Positions 45,130 through 56,499 of a stretch of 64,000 nucleotides of DNA are shown in pieces. Within the stretch, counting starts at the first letter, position 1; every line of letters begins with the position of its first letter. The notes below the pieces were generated by a model, which did not search any database, had not been told where the DNA came from, and worked only from the letters and a program-made list of their open reading frames with translations. The position numbers and the translations under genes were made by a program. The DNA is from Amanita rubescens (Eukaryota; Basidiomycota; Agaricomycetes; Agaricales; Amanitaceae), in contig WION01000007.1 in assembly GCA_015039365.1 (NCBI GenBank), forward strand, positions 868,001-932,000, read 5' to 3'.

Positions 45130-46311
45130 AAGCCAGAGAATGTTGGATGAAGCAGAATTGATATCTTTGCTGTCTCAAGCTGTGCAACCCATGCAAACTG
45201 TTATGAGGACTCAACATCCAACTACAGTCAAATAATTACAAGAGACAATTTGACAAACTTGTTAGGAGTCAAAACTTTGATATGTGTAATTTAATGTAAC
45301 CTTGAGTGCAATTTTATTCAGTAACCGGATATCACACTGTAGTATGTACAGCAATTCCTGCATAAGATAAAAGCTTACTAAATTTGGAATTTTGATATCT
45401 TGAGTTTATGTGGTTTTGTACATTTCACAGGTACTATGTGTAAATGAATATATGGGTGACTCAGGCTAAATGTGAAGACTATCAATCATTGTAGGCAAAT
45501 TTCAAGTTGTCAAATTGAAGTATATGATCACATTCTCCTCCAAACCTCTTAAATGCAAAATAATGATGCTGAAATTTACACAAACTCCTTGTGGCCCTCA
45601 TGTTTCCTGGGTTAAGTCTTGACTTACACCTCTGTATTCCTTAGGCCCATTGCCCACAAACATTCACCAGTGCTCATGATCATTGATGAACATGCCACAT
45701 GTCCCTTGGTTTATGCACTTCTTCGTCTTTCGTGTAATACTTCCGAGGTGTCAGGTGCCATTTCTAGGACCCTGGCTTCTAGCTCTATAACGTCCTCCAT
45801 TCATAGCTTTTGCATTCAATACTTATTGCATTATAGATTTCTACCCAACGATCCATGATGAGCGACAACGAGCGACAACTAACCACGATTGCACTGTGCG
45901 TGGTCTCAAGGGTTGCTCATGCATGGACATTCAGCGTGGTTCACAAGAGAATCAGCAGTGTATTTGATCACGATCTGATAACTACTAGTATTTACGACCG
46001 TTCATGGCTGTTCACAAGCAATCATCGTGGACCATTAATGAACATGCTTGTTCACGATGATCCACAGTGATCACGCATGATCATCCAATTTCGCGGAGCT
46101 TTCGATCAAGACGCGACGAGCAAGAATGGGGGCTACCTTGCTTCGGATGATGCTGTGAGTGCCGCTGAAAAAGAGTCAAGGGTAACTTGTAAGTTAGTAT
46201 ATGCATAGACAAATCAGAAAATGTAGGGGGTCTTCGAGAAAGAACCTAAATCAGAAAGGAACAATGTCATATGAAACTGATGCTGGGGACGGGCGAGGAA
46301 GTCCACCCAAG
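45130..46311. other. AT-rich intergenic region, no gene seen
   Basis: Downstream of the NLR. Around 45,880-46,090 there are many short GATCA/TGATC and TTCAC/GTGAA inverted motifs, but no defined element ends. Confidence 0.5.
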
Positions 46312-48513
46312 TCAGGGCAAATGTGTTGTATTGAACAGGCGGTTACCGGTGTCCGTGGTACCCTTCCCGGTGAACCGGTTATCGGATAGACGAAGAGCAA
46401 CTAGACTGAGATTCATGTCATGCTCGAGAGCTTGAGAGAAGACGCCCTGAGATAGCGACTGGGCCTGGACAACTCCTGCAATCACGATGATGCGAACGGT
46501 AGTATCAAGACTGCGGACGTGTTGAATGAATTCAGCCACCGATTTGCCGCTATTGACCACCGAGTCCACCAACAACACGTTTCGTTGTTTGTGCAGATGA
46601 TGGGGTTTGATGTCGGACGGCTGAGTGGCGTGAACGAACATGGCGAGTGGGAAGACACTGTTAACGCCGAGCGCCATTGGCTCTCCTCCACGCATAAGCG
46701 CCACGATTGTCGTCTGCTGCTCTTGGTAAAGTCGAAAGCCACTTGTTGCATGTCCCTGAACATGGGGGATTGCGTATTCTTCGAGACCGATCATACCGGT
46801 CAGAAACTCGGTCGCCAGATATGAGCCAACCTCGCCATGTGCTTTCCTGAGGGCAGGGCCAGAAACCATTGCATCGCGCATCGGCGTCATCAGCAGCTTA
46901 GCTGCGCTCCGATCCGTTGCATGAACGATGCGAAGGCTGGCTGGCTTGCGACAACGCAAGATTGATTCCATGAACTCTTTATCAGTGAACCGCACCTGAG
47001 GAAGTTTGGTCGTATCTAGTCTCGGTGAAGCGTGAGGGGGCAGCAGCACCTGGCTCGCCCGAAGCCCGTCATTGTCGATGGCTTGCAGCAAGTCCTTCTC
47101 CATAGTCGTGCTCCTGGCGTGTTCTTCTCCGACAACGACGATGGCCTCATGTGCCTCACCCAACATACCCAGATCCAAGGTACTGTCTCCAAATGCTGAA
47201 ACGTACATGTGATGAACGTCTCGTAGGCGTGACACCAGGGTTGCCTTCACAGAAGCAGTTACAATGAGCCCGTCGGCAATGCGGCCCCCGCCAATGACTT
47301 GAACCCTCTCAGATAGGCCTTCTTTGGCAAGGATTTTTTCCCACAAATTACCCAGCCCACAGGTAACGACTATGGCGAGAACGTGGTCCTGCTCTGCCAC
47401 AAGTCGCAGTAGTGATATAAACTCTGGATGCATCGTTACTGTCAGGGCTACTTTCTCGCAGGTGACGTCAAACTCGTGATCATCTACCGCCTCTTCATAC
47501 AGCAATGCGGCCTGGCGGAAGGCAGCGTACGAGTAACCCATAGGGCTACTGAATACCGCCTTCAACGGATCGTCCTCGTCTCTCGACTTGGAGTTGGAGA
47601 GCGTCTGCCAGAAAAGCATCCCTGTGTCCAGCGCAGCCAGAGTTCTGTCGCCATCCATAACGAGCGCCACATGCGGTTCAGGCCTAGGTTGACAATTGTA
47701 GCGGACAATAATGTCATCCAGCCTACTTTCAGCACGACGCAGGTTGTCCTCTTCAGTATGATACCGGAAGTCGCGTAATAGTTTTGCGATCCTGTTTGAA
47801 GTTGGTGACGACTCGGAGGATATGAGGGAGAATAGAATGTTGTGCTGGCGGCAGAGATCACGAAGCTCGGTCTTCTCTATCTTCTGCCAGTTGCGTATAT
47901 GCTCAACAGACGCGGTCGGACGGCCTCGCAGCGTGTCATTCTGACGGCGTTGTGCTACGATCTCGGCGGGTATGTCGAGGTAGAGAATATGTGTGTATGT
48001 GTTTAGGTCACTGCGCGTGTATACTCTCTGGCCGACTTGGTTCCCTTCTTGCCAGAACATGAAATGCCCGGCCACGACGGCTGTTTTTCCACTGGCAAGA
48101 CAGTTCTTTCCAATAGTATCAATGGCGACCTCGCGCCAATGCGACTTTTGTTCCTCGTCCAGCTTCTGGAATGCAGCGAGGCCACCCGGAACCAGAGAGG
48201 CGATCATCTGGGAGCCTTCATAGAACTCGTAACAGCTCTCTTCCAGTTCACGCTTCAACTGATCGAACAAGAAGGTCTTCCCACAGCCGGGAATCCCATA
48301 TATACCCACGACGATGGGTTTAAAGTCATCGGGAACGGAGTTGGGCTTGGTCTTGGTGAGCTGGATTGGTTGCTTATCGGCTGTAGACGGTGACTCATCC
48401 GAGCTATAAGGGATGTAGGTATTGGTTCCACTCAGAGTTAAACGCAGAAGAACATACCTGGCGTCACGCAGGTTAGTTGGCTTGGCTGACTGTTGCGGTA
48501 CACCTAGGGACAT
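46312..48513 (-). CDS. P-loop kinase / HAD / uracil phosphoribosyltransferase fusion
   Basis: One long frame of 733 codons; a likely 54-bp intron (donor GTATGTTC, acceptor TTATAG; about 48406-48459) is a multiple of three, so the mature protein is probably about 715 aa. Three parts: N-terminal P-loop GIYGIPGCGKTFLFDQLKRE with Walker-B-like THILYLDIPAE; central HAD-like domain (LVMDGDRTLAALDTG, SAFGDSTLDLGMLGEA); C-terminal type I phosphoribosyltransferase of the UPRTase kind with PRPP loop NVLLVDSVVNSGKSVAEF and the uracil-site-like TDTGNRLF. Such fusions recur in dikarya; a role in pyrimidine salvage or nucleotide sensing is inference. Head-to-head with the CYTH gene. Confidence 0.85.
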   Translation of the reverse strand: MSLGVPQQSAKPTNLRDARYVLLRLTLSGTNTYIPYSSDESPSTADKQPIQLTKTKPNSVPDDFKPIVVGIYGIPGCGKTFLFDQLKRELEESCYEFYEGSQMIASLVPGGLAAFQKLDEEQKSHWREVAIDTIGKNCLASGKTAVVAGHFMFWQEGNQVGQRVYTRSDLNTYTHILYLDIPAEIVAQRRQNDTLRGRPTASVEHIRNWQKIEKTELRDLCRQHNILFSLISSESSPTSNRIAKLLRDFRYHTEEDNLRRAESRLDDIIVRYNCQPRPEPHVALVMDGDRTLAALDTGMLFWQTLSNSKSRDEDDPLKAVFSSPMGYSYAAFRQAALLYEEAVDDHEFDVTCEKVALTVTMHPEFISLLRLVAEQDHVLAIVVTCGLGNLWEKILAKEGLSERVQVIGGGRIADGLIVTASVKATLVSRLRDVHHMYVSAFGDSTLDLGMLGEAHEAIVVVGEEHARSTTMEKDLLQAIDNDGLRASQVLLPPHASPRLDTTKLPQVRFTDKEFMESILRCRKPASLRIVHATDRSAAKLLMTPMRDAMVSGPALRKAHGEVGSYLATEFLTGMIGLEEYAIPHVQGHATSGFRLYQEQQTTIVALMRGGEPMALGVNSVFPLAMFVHATQPSDIKPHHLHKQRNVLLVDSVVNSGKSVAEFIQHVRSLDTTVRIIVIAGVVQAQSLSQGVFSQALEHDMNLSLVALRLSDNRFTGKGTTDTGNRLFNTTHLP

Positions 48514-48811
48514 TTTTGAAAGGAATTGTAAAGGAAGAATTATTATTCAGCTATGTGGCGGAGGAAATGTTACAGTTAACAAGCTGCAGGAGTGAGACGT
48601 AGGTTGTGTCTGAGCAGCGCGAGTGACACAGCGTAGGCGGGTCCCCTGAAGCTTGTTATACTGGCAGATCGACCGTCATCGATTCATCAGTCGACGTGTG
48701 ACGTGCTGCGCACAGCCACTTTCCCACGGGACACGGGACGCCAGCAATCATCCAAGGGTTTGGCCAGCTGGGATACCTTGATCCTCCGTTTCTCACTTCT
48801 TTTCACAGATA
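48514..48811. promoter_or_regulatory. divergent intergenic region (UPRTase fusion / CYTH gene)
   Basis: 298 bp between divergent start codons. No clear TATA box. Both products are nucleotide/thiamine phosphate enzymes by family, but coregulation is only suggested by position. Confidence 0.4.
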
Positions 48812-49459
48812 GTGATGAGGCCATCACTCATATTACGAGCACTTTTAGAGGTAGAACGCAAGTTCTGCTCGCTCGCCGTCGAAGATCTCGTTGCAAACAC
48901 CGGACAACCTCCTTTCAAAAACGTGCACGCTCTTTCCCAGCGTACAATCCACGATGTGTACTACGACGACCCATCTAGATCTCTCATAAATGCTGGTATT
49001 TGGGTCAGACGACGGAATGGCGTCTGGGAAGCAAAAGTAAAGAAAGGCGGTGATTTCACCAATTCTATGTTCGAGGAGCTCTCAGGATCTGACCTCGTTC
49101 GGCGATGTGTACAAGAAGTGATAGGGAAAGAAGCGAGCGAGAAGGACTTTTTTGGACTGGATGCCATTGCGACATTGTCAACAGTCCGGCAATCGTGGCT
49201 CGCAGACGGCGAGTTCAAAATTGTCTTCGATGCTATGAATTTTGGGCACACTGTTGGAGAGGTTGAGCTGCAGGAAGACTTTCATTACTCAGCGACTGCA
49301 AACGCCTCGAAAGAAGATCAAATTCGAGATAGGATGACGGAGATGGACAAGAGGATTGAAATGTTTATGAACAGATATCATTGGGCCTTTCGGCTGGGTG
49401 TACCCAAGGGAAAGCTCACGGCGTACTTTGAGCTGCAGGAAGCAGGGAAGATACGTTAG
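48812..49459 (+). CDS. CYTH-domain thiamine-triphosphatase-like protein
   Basis: Single exon, 215 aa, with an alternative ATG at 48815. CYTH signature: LEVERKFCS at the N-terminus (ExExK motif as EVERK), VYYDDPSRSLINAGIWVRRR and GVWEAKVKKGGDF, then FKIVFDAMNFGHTVGEVELQ. The fold is an eight-stranded tunnel binding triphosphate and Mg; mammalian ThTPase hydrolyses thiamine triphosphate. Fungal members may act on other triphosphates. Length and motifs fit a complete enzyme. Confidence 0.88.
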   Translation: MMRPSLILRALLEVERKFCSLAVEDLVANTGQPPFKNVHALSQRTIHDVYYDDPSRSLINAGIWVRRRNGVWEAKVKKGGDFTNSMFEELSGSDLVRRCVQEVIGKEASEKDFFGLDAIATLSTVRQSWLADGEFKIVFDAMNFGHTVGEVELQEDFHYSATANASKEDQIRDRMTEMDKRIEMFMNRYHWAFRLGVPKGKLTAYFELQEAGKIR

Positions 49460-49688
49460 GGAATTCTTTCGTTTCTCACCGCATATTTTATCGCTCCAAT
49501 ATTACATTATGAGTTCTCTACAGTCGCTCAAGTTGAACATCCCCATAACTAACATCCATTGCTCAACTTGCTAGCTTAGTCACTTGACAATCGGTCGTTT
49601 TGTAAATCCCATTACAGTAGTAATAGCCATTTTTTACACATTGATATGCAATAAAGCTAGTGTTCCCCCACGGGTACGGGTTCCGCAC
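49460..49688. other. 3' region of the CYTH gene up to the duplication edge
   Basis: No gene. Similarity with the LIM gene begins at about 49,689 (counterpart about 37,268). Confidence 0.5.
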
Positions 49689-50875
49689 CTGAATTTGAGG
49701 ACCCGAAGTCTGCATTCGTTGAACCTCCTCCTTTCGCAAATGAATGGCCGGCAACTGGGGCGAAGAAGCCACAGAAGAAGCCCAGTTGCTCGATCCGTCA
49801 TCACCAGCGAAATTGATCAGAATCCCAGGAATCGCACAGGTATCCGCGTCATTTCGGTTTGTTTCGTCACCTCTTTGACTGGCGCTCTGCAGACTCTCAG
49901 CTTCACTCTCGCTGACACTGACGCCGTCACCACTTCCGTACCCACTCGCACTACTAACCACGCTAGCTGCTTTACCCATACGAGGCAGTCTTGTCACGTC
50001 CGCCAACCGGCAACGGCGACTCAACGGGATAGACGTTGCATTGTGCCTGTGGAGGCTGATTTAATTGAGGTGATAGTGGTCGTGACTCTGGCCGTTGGTG
50101 CTGGTGAATGGGCAGCTGTGGAGAGGGCCAGAGTTGCTGCGGTCGCGCATGCTGTGATGGTGGTAGCGATTGCGTATGCTGAGGTGACAATGGTCGCGCA
50201 TACTGAGGTGGTAGTTATTGTGGATGCTGTGGTGCTGTCGGTTGTGAACGCTGCGGTGGAGGTACTGGATGCTGTAATTGCTGTGGATGCTGTGGTAGAG
50301 GCACCGGATGGCTGCCAGGGACGCTACTGTTGACGCGGATACCGTGACTGCAGCGGTTGCAGTGGTTGCTGAATAAGGAGCTTATGGTGCCGGAACAGGG
50401 GGCCGGCACAGGCATTTGTACGTTCCTGTATCCATTCAAGACACAGGTTCCATAAATGCCGCTTATGATACTACCATTGAACTACTAGCTGTTGGCAATG
50501 AGCATTGTGACGGTCGGGGCGAAGGGTGGGGTGGGTGCTGATGCTGCTGCCAGAAAGTATGTGAAGTCCGAAAATTGGAAGAACAATGCGTGTATCTCCT
50601 AGGGTTGAGGACAAGCCTGCAGTTCTAGAAGAGGCTGGCGGGTGTGACTCCGCGTATGCGCTACAAGCCTCATTCGATTGACTCTTGGGCTGAAGGCGAC
50701 AATGCAAGCGACGTCGGGGGCTTGATGTTATATTGACCCCAATGTGAGGCAATGAACGCGTGTGAGAATGGGAAGATGACGGGTAACCGGGTGATAGGGT
50801 GCGTCGGAACGATGAAGGGCGGTCATGGTCGGACATCGACGCATATGAAGAGTAGCGGGCATATGTGCGAAGTTC
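49689..50875 (-). pseudogene. truncated duplicate of the LIM gene (no LIM domains)
   Basis: Matches about 37,268-39,125 of the LIM gene: SSNWASSVASSPQLPAIHLR, SVSESEAESLQSASQ, SPLPVGGRD, Pro/Gln-rich repeats, and FRRTLSPGYPSSSHSHTRSL with HIGVNIT. The LIM domains and the start are missing and several deletions interrupt the frame. It preserves in one frame a stretch (GYGSGDGVSVSESEAESLQS to AIPGILINFAGDDGSSNWAS) that is broken in the parental copy, which helps define where that copy carries indels. Confidence 0.85.
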
Positions 50876-51012
50876 AGCCGTGTGACACGTTACACGCTCT
50901 TTCCTTCTTGACCACAACATACCCAAATTATTAAAGACCAGGTAAGCTTGATCTGGACCTCCACAATAGCTCTATGACGTCCTTATCCCTTTCTAGTTGT
51001 GCTGTAACTGTC

Positions 51013-51804
51013 ATGATGGATGGCCCTCAACAGGCTACAAACCATTTTTTCCCTGGGGCACACGACATTTTTATGAAAGATGCTCAATTTACAGAGGTTA
51101 TTTAAGTACAAGTTGTCCACTGGTAGCACAACAATAACCCTAACCCATAGATAACTAACAACACCAACAACATCAACCTTAACCTCACCCCTCCTGATTC
51201 TGCTTTACCTCCTCTAGCACCCCTGAAACATTCCAGTACATTCTTCACAGGCAGAGATAAATACTTGCAAAGATTGAAGGACTATTTTAGCTCCCATGTG
51301 GAAGGCCAAAGGAAGTCATTCCTTTTGCATGGTATGGGAGGTATTGGAAAAACTCAGATTTGCTTGAAATTTATTGAACAAAATCCTGATCTGTGAGTAT
51401 ATCAATGTTAGTATAATATTCATTTGAGATGAACAACTTGTCTCAGGTTTTCTGACATATTTTGGCTTCATGCTTCTTCAGAGGCTATTATTGAAGTTGG
51501 ACTAATGCAGATAGCTCAGGCTAACAATGCCCCAAAGGAGGCAACAAAGTCTCCTCAATCTGCCCTCAAATGGATTGCTCAGAGATCTGGATGGCTCATG
51601 GTATATGATAGTGCAGATGGGCATTATTCTATGGTTGAAACATTCCTTCCACCAGGGAATGGAGGAAATATCTTGATTACAAGTAGGAATGTGGGATTGA
51701 AGAGGCTGGCATTGGACTCAGTGAATGTTCTTGACATGGGAGATGATGAGGCTGTTCAGTTGCTGTTGAAATCAGCCATGCTTGATGGCATATCAAGAAT
51801 ATAA
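51013..51804 (+). pseudogene. truncated duplicate of the NLR (NB-ARC only)
   Basis: Copy of 41,634-42,400 with the same three-exon start, P-loop LHGMGGIGKTQICLKF and splice sites intact. At about 51,787 a 12-bp segment is missing relative to the parent, and from about 51,798 the sequence departs into unrelated DNA, ending the frame after AMLDGISRI. All TPRs are lost. Together with the LIM fragment it forms a direct repeat of the 37-42 kb interval with an internal deletion (about 39.1-41.5 kb). Confidence 0.9.
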
Positions 51805-52447
51805 TTCACTAAGAACCTCTCCCACGCTTCTCATTGGTCACTTACACACACAAAGATCACTTCTGATTGGCTGCTTGCTTTCCCACTCACTCTTCCTTGC
51901 TCGCTTCCTTACTCACATTTGTCCCTTCCTGTACTCATTCCTTAGCCTTTTATATATATTCCTTATAGCCTTTTATATATATGCTATCCCCTCCAGAATG
52001 AACTTGAAGGCTATGGCGAGTGAAAGCAAGCGATAAATACCTTTCCTATTTAGGTACATTCCTTTTTGGTACACCTTCCTATTATGGGATACCTTTTGTT
52101 TCAGTCGCTCGAGGCCTCACGCAATCGCCTATTCTGGCTATTTCATTTCCTTTTTTGTACATGCCTCCTGTCAATGTTGGGTGGCCTACTTAGTTCGAGT
52201 CCTACCCATAATATCATGATGCTAGCTTAGTGCCAAATCGCAGACTCGGATTTAGTTATGAATGACCAATCACTGAATTTAGTTACCGATGAATTTAGTT
52301 ACACTTACCGATCAGCCTGGCCACATATACCACTTCGTCTTCTGTTCCATTCACAAGTCACATGCCAAGCAGTAATTCTTCACCATTATTCCTTACAATC
52401 CTTAGCTTTGCTCACTTATATTTGCTGTAGGCAGCACTGGAAGTAAC
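51805..52447. other. sequence between NLR break and Helitron coding region
   Basis: AT-rich, with short tandem TTTATATATAT pieces near 51,945-51,985. It may contain the 5' end of the Helitron (expected 5'-TC), for example close to 51,800, but I could not fix the end. Confidence 0.4.
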
Positions 52448-54319
52448 CCAAATGCCCGATCTCTGGCCCAGCGAGCACGACGAGAGCGAGAACGACAAGG
52501 GCAAGAACAGCAAGGGAATGACCAAACAGTCCCAAGTGCCCAATCTTTGGCCCAACGAGCACGACGAGAGCGAGAGAGACGAGAGCGAGGACAGCAAGAA
52601 CAACAAGAACAACCAGCCTCAAATGCCCAAGCTCTGGCCCAGCGCGCACGACGAGAGCGAGAGAGACAAGAGCGAGAGCAAGAGCTGCAGGGTCATGACC
52701 AGCAGCGCCAGCTACAAATTCAGCATCCATTCCCTACTCCTCCTGCAACCATAGGTTCGAGACATTTCTTCGTTTATAAGTCATGATACCTGAAGATTAG
52801 ATAAATGATAGTTCCCCCAAGTCGCCGTCGCCGAAGGCTCCCACCCAACCCTGCTGTTGCTCGCCTCTCCTATACTGAGCCCCCTGCCTGACATAGTTGT
52901 GGCCGCATGGACATTGAATGCACACATTGCAAAGCTCTTCATTGGCTCAATGAGAAAATAACAACCTCATCTGCCACCTCTCCTTCATTTGGCATATGCT
53001 GCAATCATGGCAAGATCACCCTTCCATCTTCGCGAGTTCCACCTCCTGCACTTCAAGCACTGCTTAGTGGGGATGATGTTCGGGCAAAGAATTTCCGAGA
53101 GCACATATGGGCTTACAACCGGGCTTTTGCTTTTACCTCTCTTGGTGTCAAGGAAGACCACACTGTCAATTGCCGGAATGGTCCTCCTGTATTTCGCATT
53201 CAGGGCGAGCTTGCACATTGGTCTGGCAGTCTTCTCCCTGAACCTGGGCGCCCTCCTATTTATGCACAGCTCTACATATATGACCCTCGCTCTGCTGTCG
53301 CACAGCATATTGCAAACAACAGTGAAAGATCTGCTCTCCACAGCGATACCATGGAGATCCTGGAAGGTCTTTTGCGAGCAAATCACCAATATGCTCCTCT
53401 TTATCTCCATGCTCATGAAGTCCTTGCACAGTACCCTGACACATCTGATGTATCTGTGCGCCTGCGTGTTGCACCAGGGACAGACACCCGCCGCTACAAC
53501 CTCCCAACTGTTGATGAAGTCGCTGTAATTCTTCCAACTGATGTGAGCAGTACTGAACCACGTGATATTGTCTTGCGAAGGCGGGGAGGTGTATTACAGC
53601 GCATCAGCGATTGCCATCCTGCATATGCCCCTCTCCAGTATCCCTTACTGTTCCCCCATGGTGAAAATGGCTGGCATCCTGCCCTTGATAATGGGGGAGA
53701 AGACAGGCGCATCACCCAGTCGCGGTTTGCTGCATACTATCTCCATGATCGGCTGGCTGAATTCTCTTGTGTCTTGCGTGGTGGGAGGCTTTTCACCAGG
53801 TGGATGGTTGACATGTATGCATCAATCGACCAATGCAGGCTGTTTTGGTTGAGGCAGAACCAAGGGATTTTGCGAGCTTCTCTATACAGTGGTCTCCAAG
53901 ATGCGCTGGACACTGCAGATCAAGATATAGGCCTTGCAAACTTGGGCCAGCGAGTGGTCCTTCCCTCTTCTTACATTGGTGGCCCTCGCCATATGCAGCA
54001 GCAATTCCAAGACTCAATGGCAATTGCTCGCTTTTTCCAAAAAGTCGACTTATTCATTACTGTTACAACAAATCCACGATGGCCAGAGATCACCCAAGAA
54101 CTTCGCCCAGGTGAAACACCATATGACCGACCTGATTTAGTTGCCCGAGTTTTTCATCTGAAGAAGAAGGCTATGCTCGATGACATCATCAAGAATGGAG
54201 TCCTGGGAAAGGTCGCTGCACATGTATACACCATTGAGTTCCAAAAGCGAGGGCTACCACACATGCACCTCCTTATCTTCCTTCAAGAGCCTGACAAACT
54301 GAATTCACCTGATGACATC

Positions 54320-55656
54320 TAGGGATTGGCACGGGTTAGGTAAACCCGTGCGGGTCATGTACCCGTACCCGTAGAGGGTATGGGTGGGGGTCTACACTTT
54401 GTAGACCCGTGGTCAAACCCGAACCCGTGATGCGGGTTTGGGTAGGGTACACATACCTGTGCTTGTACGCGCTGCAGTGCGCTTTGAACCCAAGTGCAGC
54501 GCTGGTGAAGGGAGCTGTGACACGCTCACATAGAAAGGTTGTTGGCTCGTTGGCATTGCGGGAGACGTAGAACACGCCCAGTGATAAGTAACACGCATCC
54601 GCGAAGTATAGCGCGATACTAGGTCAGCTGGGCCGGTTATGCATGAAGACCGAGTGCGAGACTTGCGCAACTGTCAGCTATCTCACTCCTTGGCTAAGAC
54701 AAATCCTTTGAGTAAGTTATGAAAGGCACTGAGAAATTTATGTCGATGCGGCAAGGTACAGACCATAGGCAATAGCGTAAGCGAAAATCTCTATTGGATC
54801 CCATGGCTCTGGGGTATTCGACAGAAGCACACAATCGACAGACAAAGTCATGATGGCACCCTCATTGAGGAGGGCAATAATCAGCACATGATGAATGGTG
54901 GGAAATCAAAGTCGAAAGCGAAGGCAAGGACGGAGAAGCAGACAACGACACGGGGTAGTTGCGCACACGTTGGAAGATAATACGGGATTCGTGAATGGCA
55001 TGGACGATGGCGGAAAGACCTGGTTCCGTCAAGGCAATATCGGCTGCGCCACGGGCAGCGTCCGTAGCACCTTCGACAGCGATACCGACGTTGGCACACG
55101 AGAGAGCTGGGGCATCGTTGGCACCATCACCAGTCATAGCGCAAAGATGACCGAGGCCTTGAAGACACTTGAGAATTTCACACTTGTGCTTGACTCGAAG
55201 ACGCCAGCGAAACCGTCTGCTTCAAGAATCAGGTCATCGAGAGTGTTGAATCTGCCACCAGTATTAGCTTGATGGTGAGGAGCGTGAGTGGTAAAACTTT
55301 TAAAGCGGTGGGAGGTAACACTCACTGTCAAAAGGGTGCCACATCCCAGAGCGAGAGCGGTGAGAGCAGTTGTGGTCAGAGCGGGAGCAGCCAGAGCAAT
55401 TGTGGCCAGAGCGGGAGTGGCCAAGCAGCGTTGTTTGGCCAAGCGTGAAGCGGCCTGAGCCGAAAACCTGATGAGGTGTATCCCGGGTGTAACCCGTGCG
55501 GGTTACGGGTACGGGTATGGGTCGGGTACGGGTGCGGGTTGGCCAGCCATGTACCCGCTTCTAAACCCATACCCAGGCTGAGGGTGCGGGTACATCACGG
55601 GGTACGGGTACGGGTATAGGCCGAGGTACCCTCGGGTTTACCCGTGCCAATCCCTA
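54320..55656. mobile_element. non-autonomous hAT-type element carrying an H+-ATPase gene fragment
   Basis: Terminal inverted repeats are perfect for 16 bp (TAGGGATTGGCACGGG and its complement at 55,641-55,656). The 8-bp direct repeat ATGACATC flanks it (54,312-54,319 and 55,657-55,664). Excision in silico restores the Helitron frame (SPDDIDKL). Eight-bp duplications with TAG..CTA ends are hAT features. No transposase ORF. Subterminal GGGTAC-type repeats near both ends. Confidence 0.9.
54740..55254 (-). pseudogene. captured fragment of plasma-membrane H+-ATPase gene (PMA1-like)
   Basis: On the minus strand: [88 protein letters not shown], then [20 protein letters not shown] and, in another frame, [18 protein letters not shown]. 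This is the P-type ATPase hinge and following membrane region. A small deletion after RNY and frame shifts make it non-functional. An intron with donor GTGAGTG near 55,325 and acceptor GGCAG at 55,252 is still present, so genomic DNA, not cDNA, was captured. Confidence 0.85.
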
Positions 55657-56499
55657 ATGACATCGACAAGCTTATTTCAGCCCAGTGGCCAGATCCTGTT
55701 ACACAGCCCATGTTATTTGCGACTGTCAAGTCATGCATGGTGCATGGCCCCTGTGGTACTTCAAACCCTCGTGCACCTTGCATGGATTCTGGAAAATGCA
55801 CAAAGAGATATCCAAAGCCATTCTGCGACACAACACATATGAATGAGGATGGCTACCCCAGCTACAAGCGACCTAATGATGGCCGAGAATATGATGTTGG
55901 GGGTCTCATGGTTGACAACTCTTGGATTGTTCCTTACTGTCCATTTTTGTCGGCAAAATATGATTGCCACATCAATGTTGAGTGTGCTGTCTCGCTGGGC
56001 ACATTCCGGTATGGATACACTTAATATTTCTGCATGTATGGTCTCTAATCTAATCGCATACAGGTATGCATTCAAATATATACAAAAGGGCTGTGATATG
56101 GCAACATTTGAGCTGCAGCATCAGGATGAAATCAAGCGATGGCTTGATGGGCGATATATTTCTGCATCTGAGGCTGCATGGCGAATATTGCATTTTGAAA
56201 TGCATGACAGATCTCCAAATGTTGTTCGCCTACAAGTGCATTTGCCTGGGCAGCATATGGTCGTATTCAACCCTCAAGATAACATCGAAACAGTAATGGA
56301 CAGGGCGAGCAATGAACAGACCACTTTGACAGCCTTCTTTGCAGCAAATGCAGACCCTGGTCCACAAGGAGCAGAGGCGAGAAGGTATACCTATCAAGAA
56401 TTCCCCCAGCATTTTGTCTACAAGCAAGACAAAAAGTGTTGGCAGTTGCGACAAAGAGGTTTTGCATTAGGCCGAATGTTCTTCGTCTCGCCTACAAGT

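Noticed and set aside
43103..45217. Series of minus-strand ORFs (LFLHSSPPP-type) opposite the TPR repeats
   Set aside because: Periodic with the 126-bp repeat and without start context; shadows of the NLR coding strand.
51800..51815. Exact Helitron 5' terminus (TC...) at the NLR break
   Set aside because: A TC follows the break, but no conserved terminal sequence or matching 3' hairpin with CTRR could be shown, so the boundary is left open.
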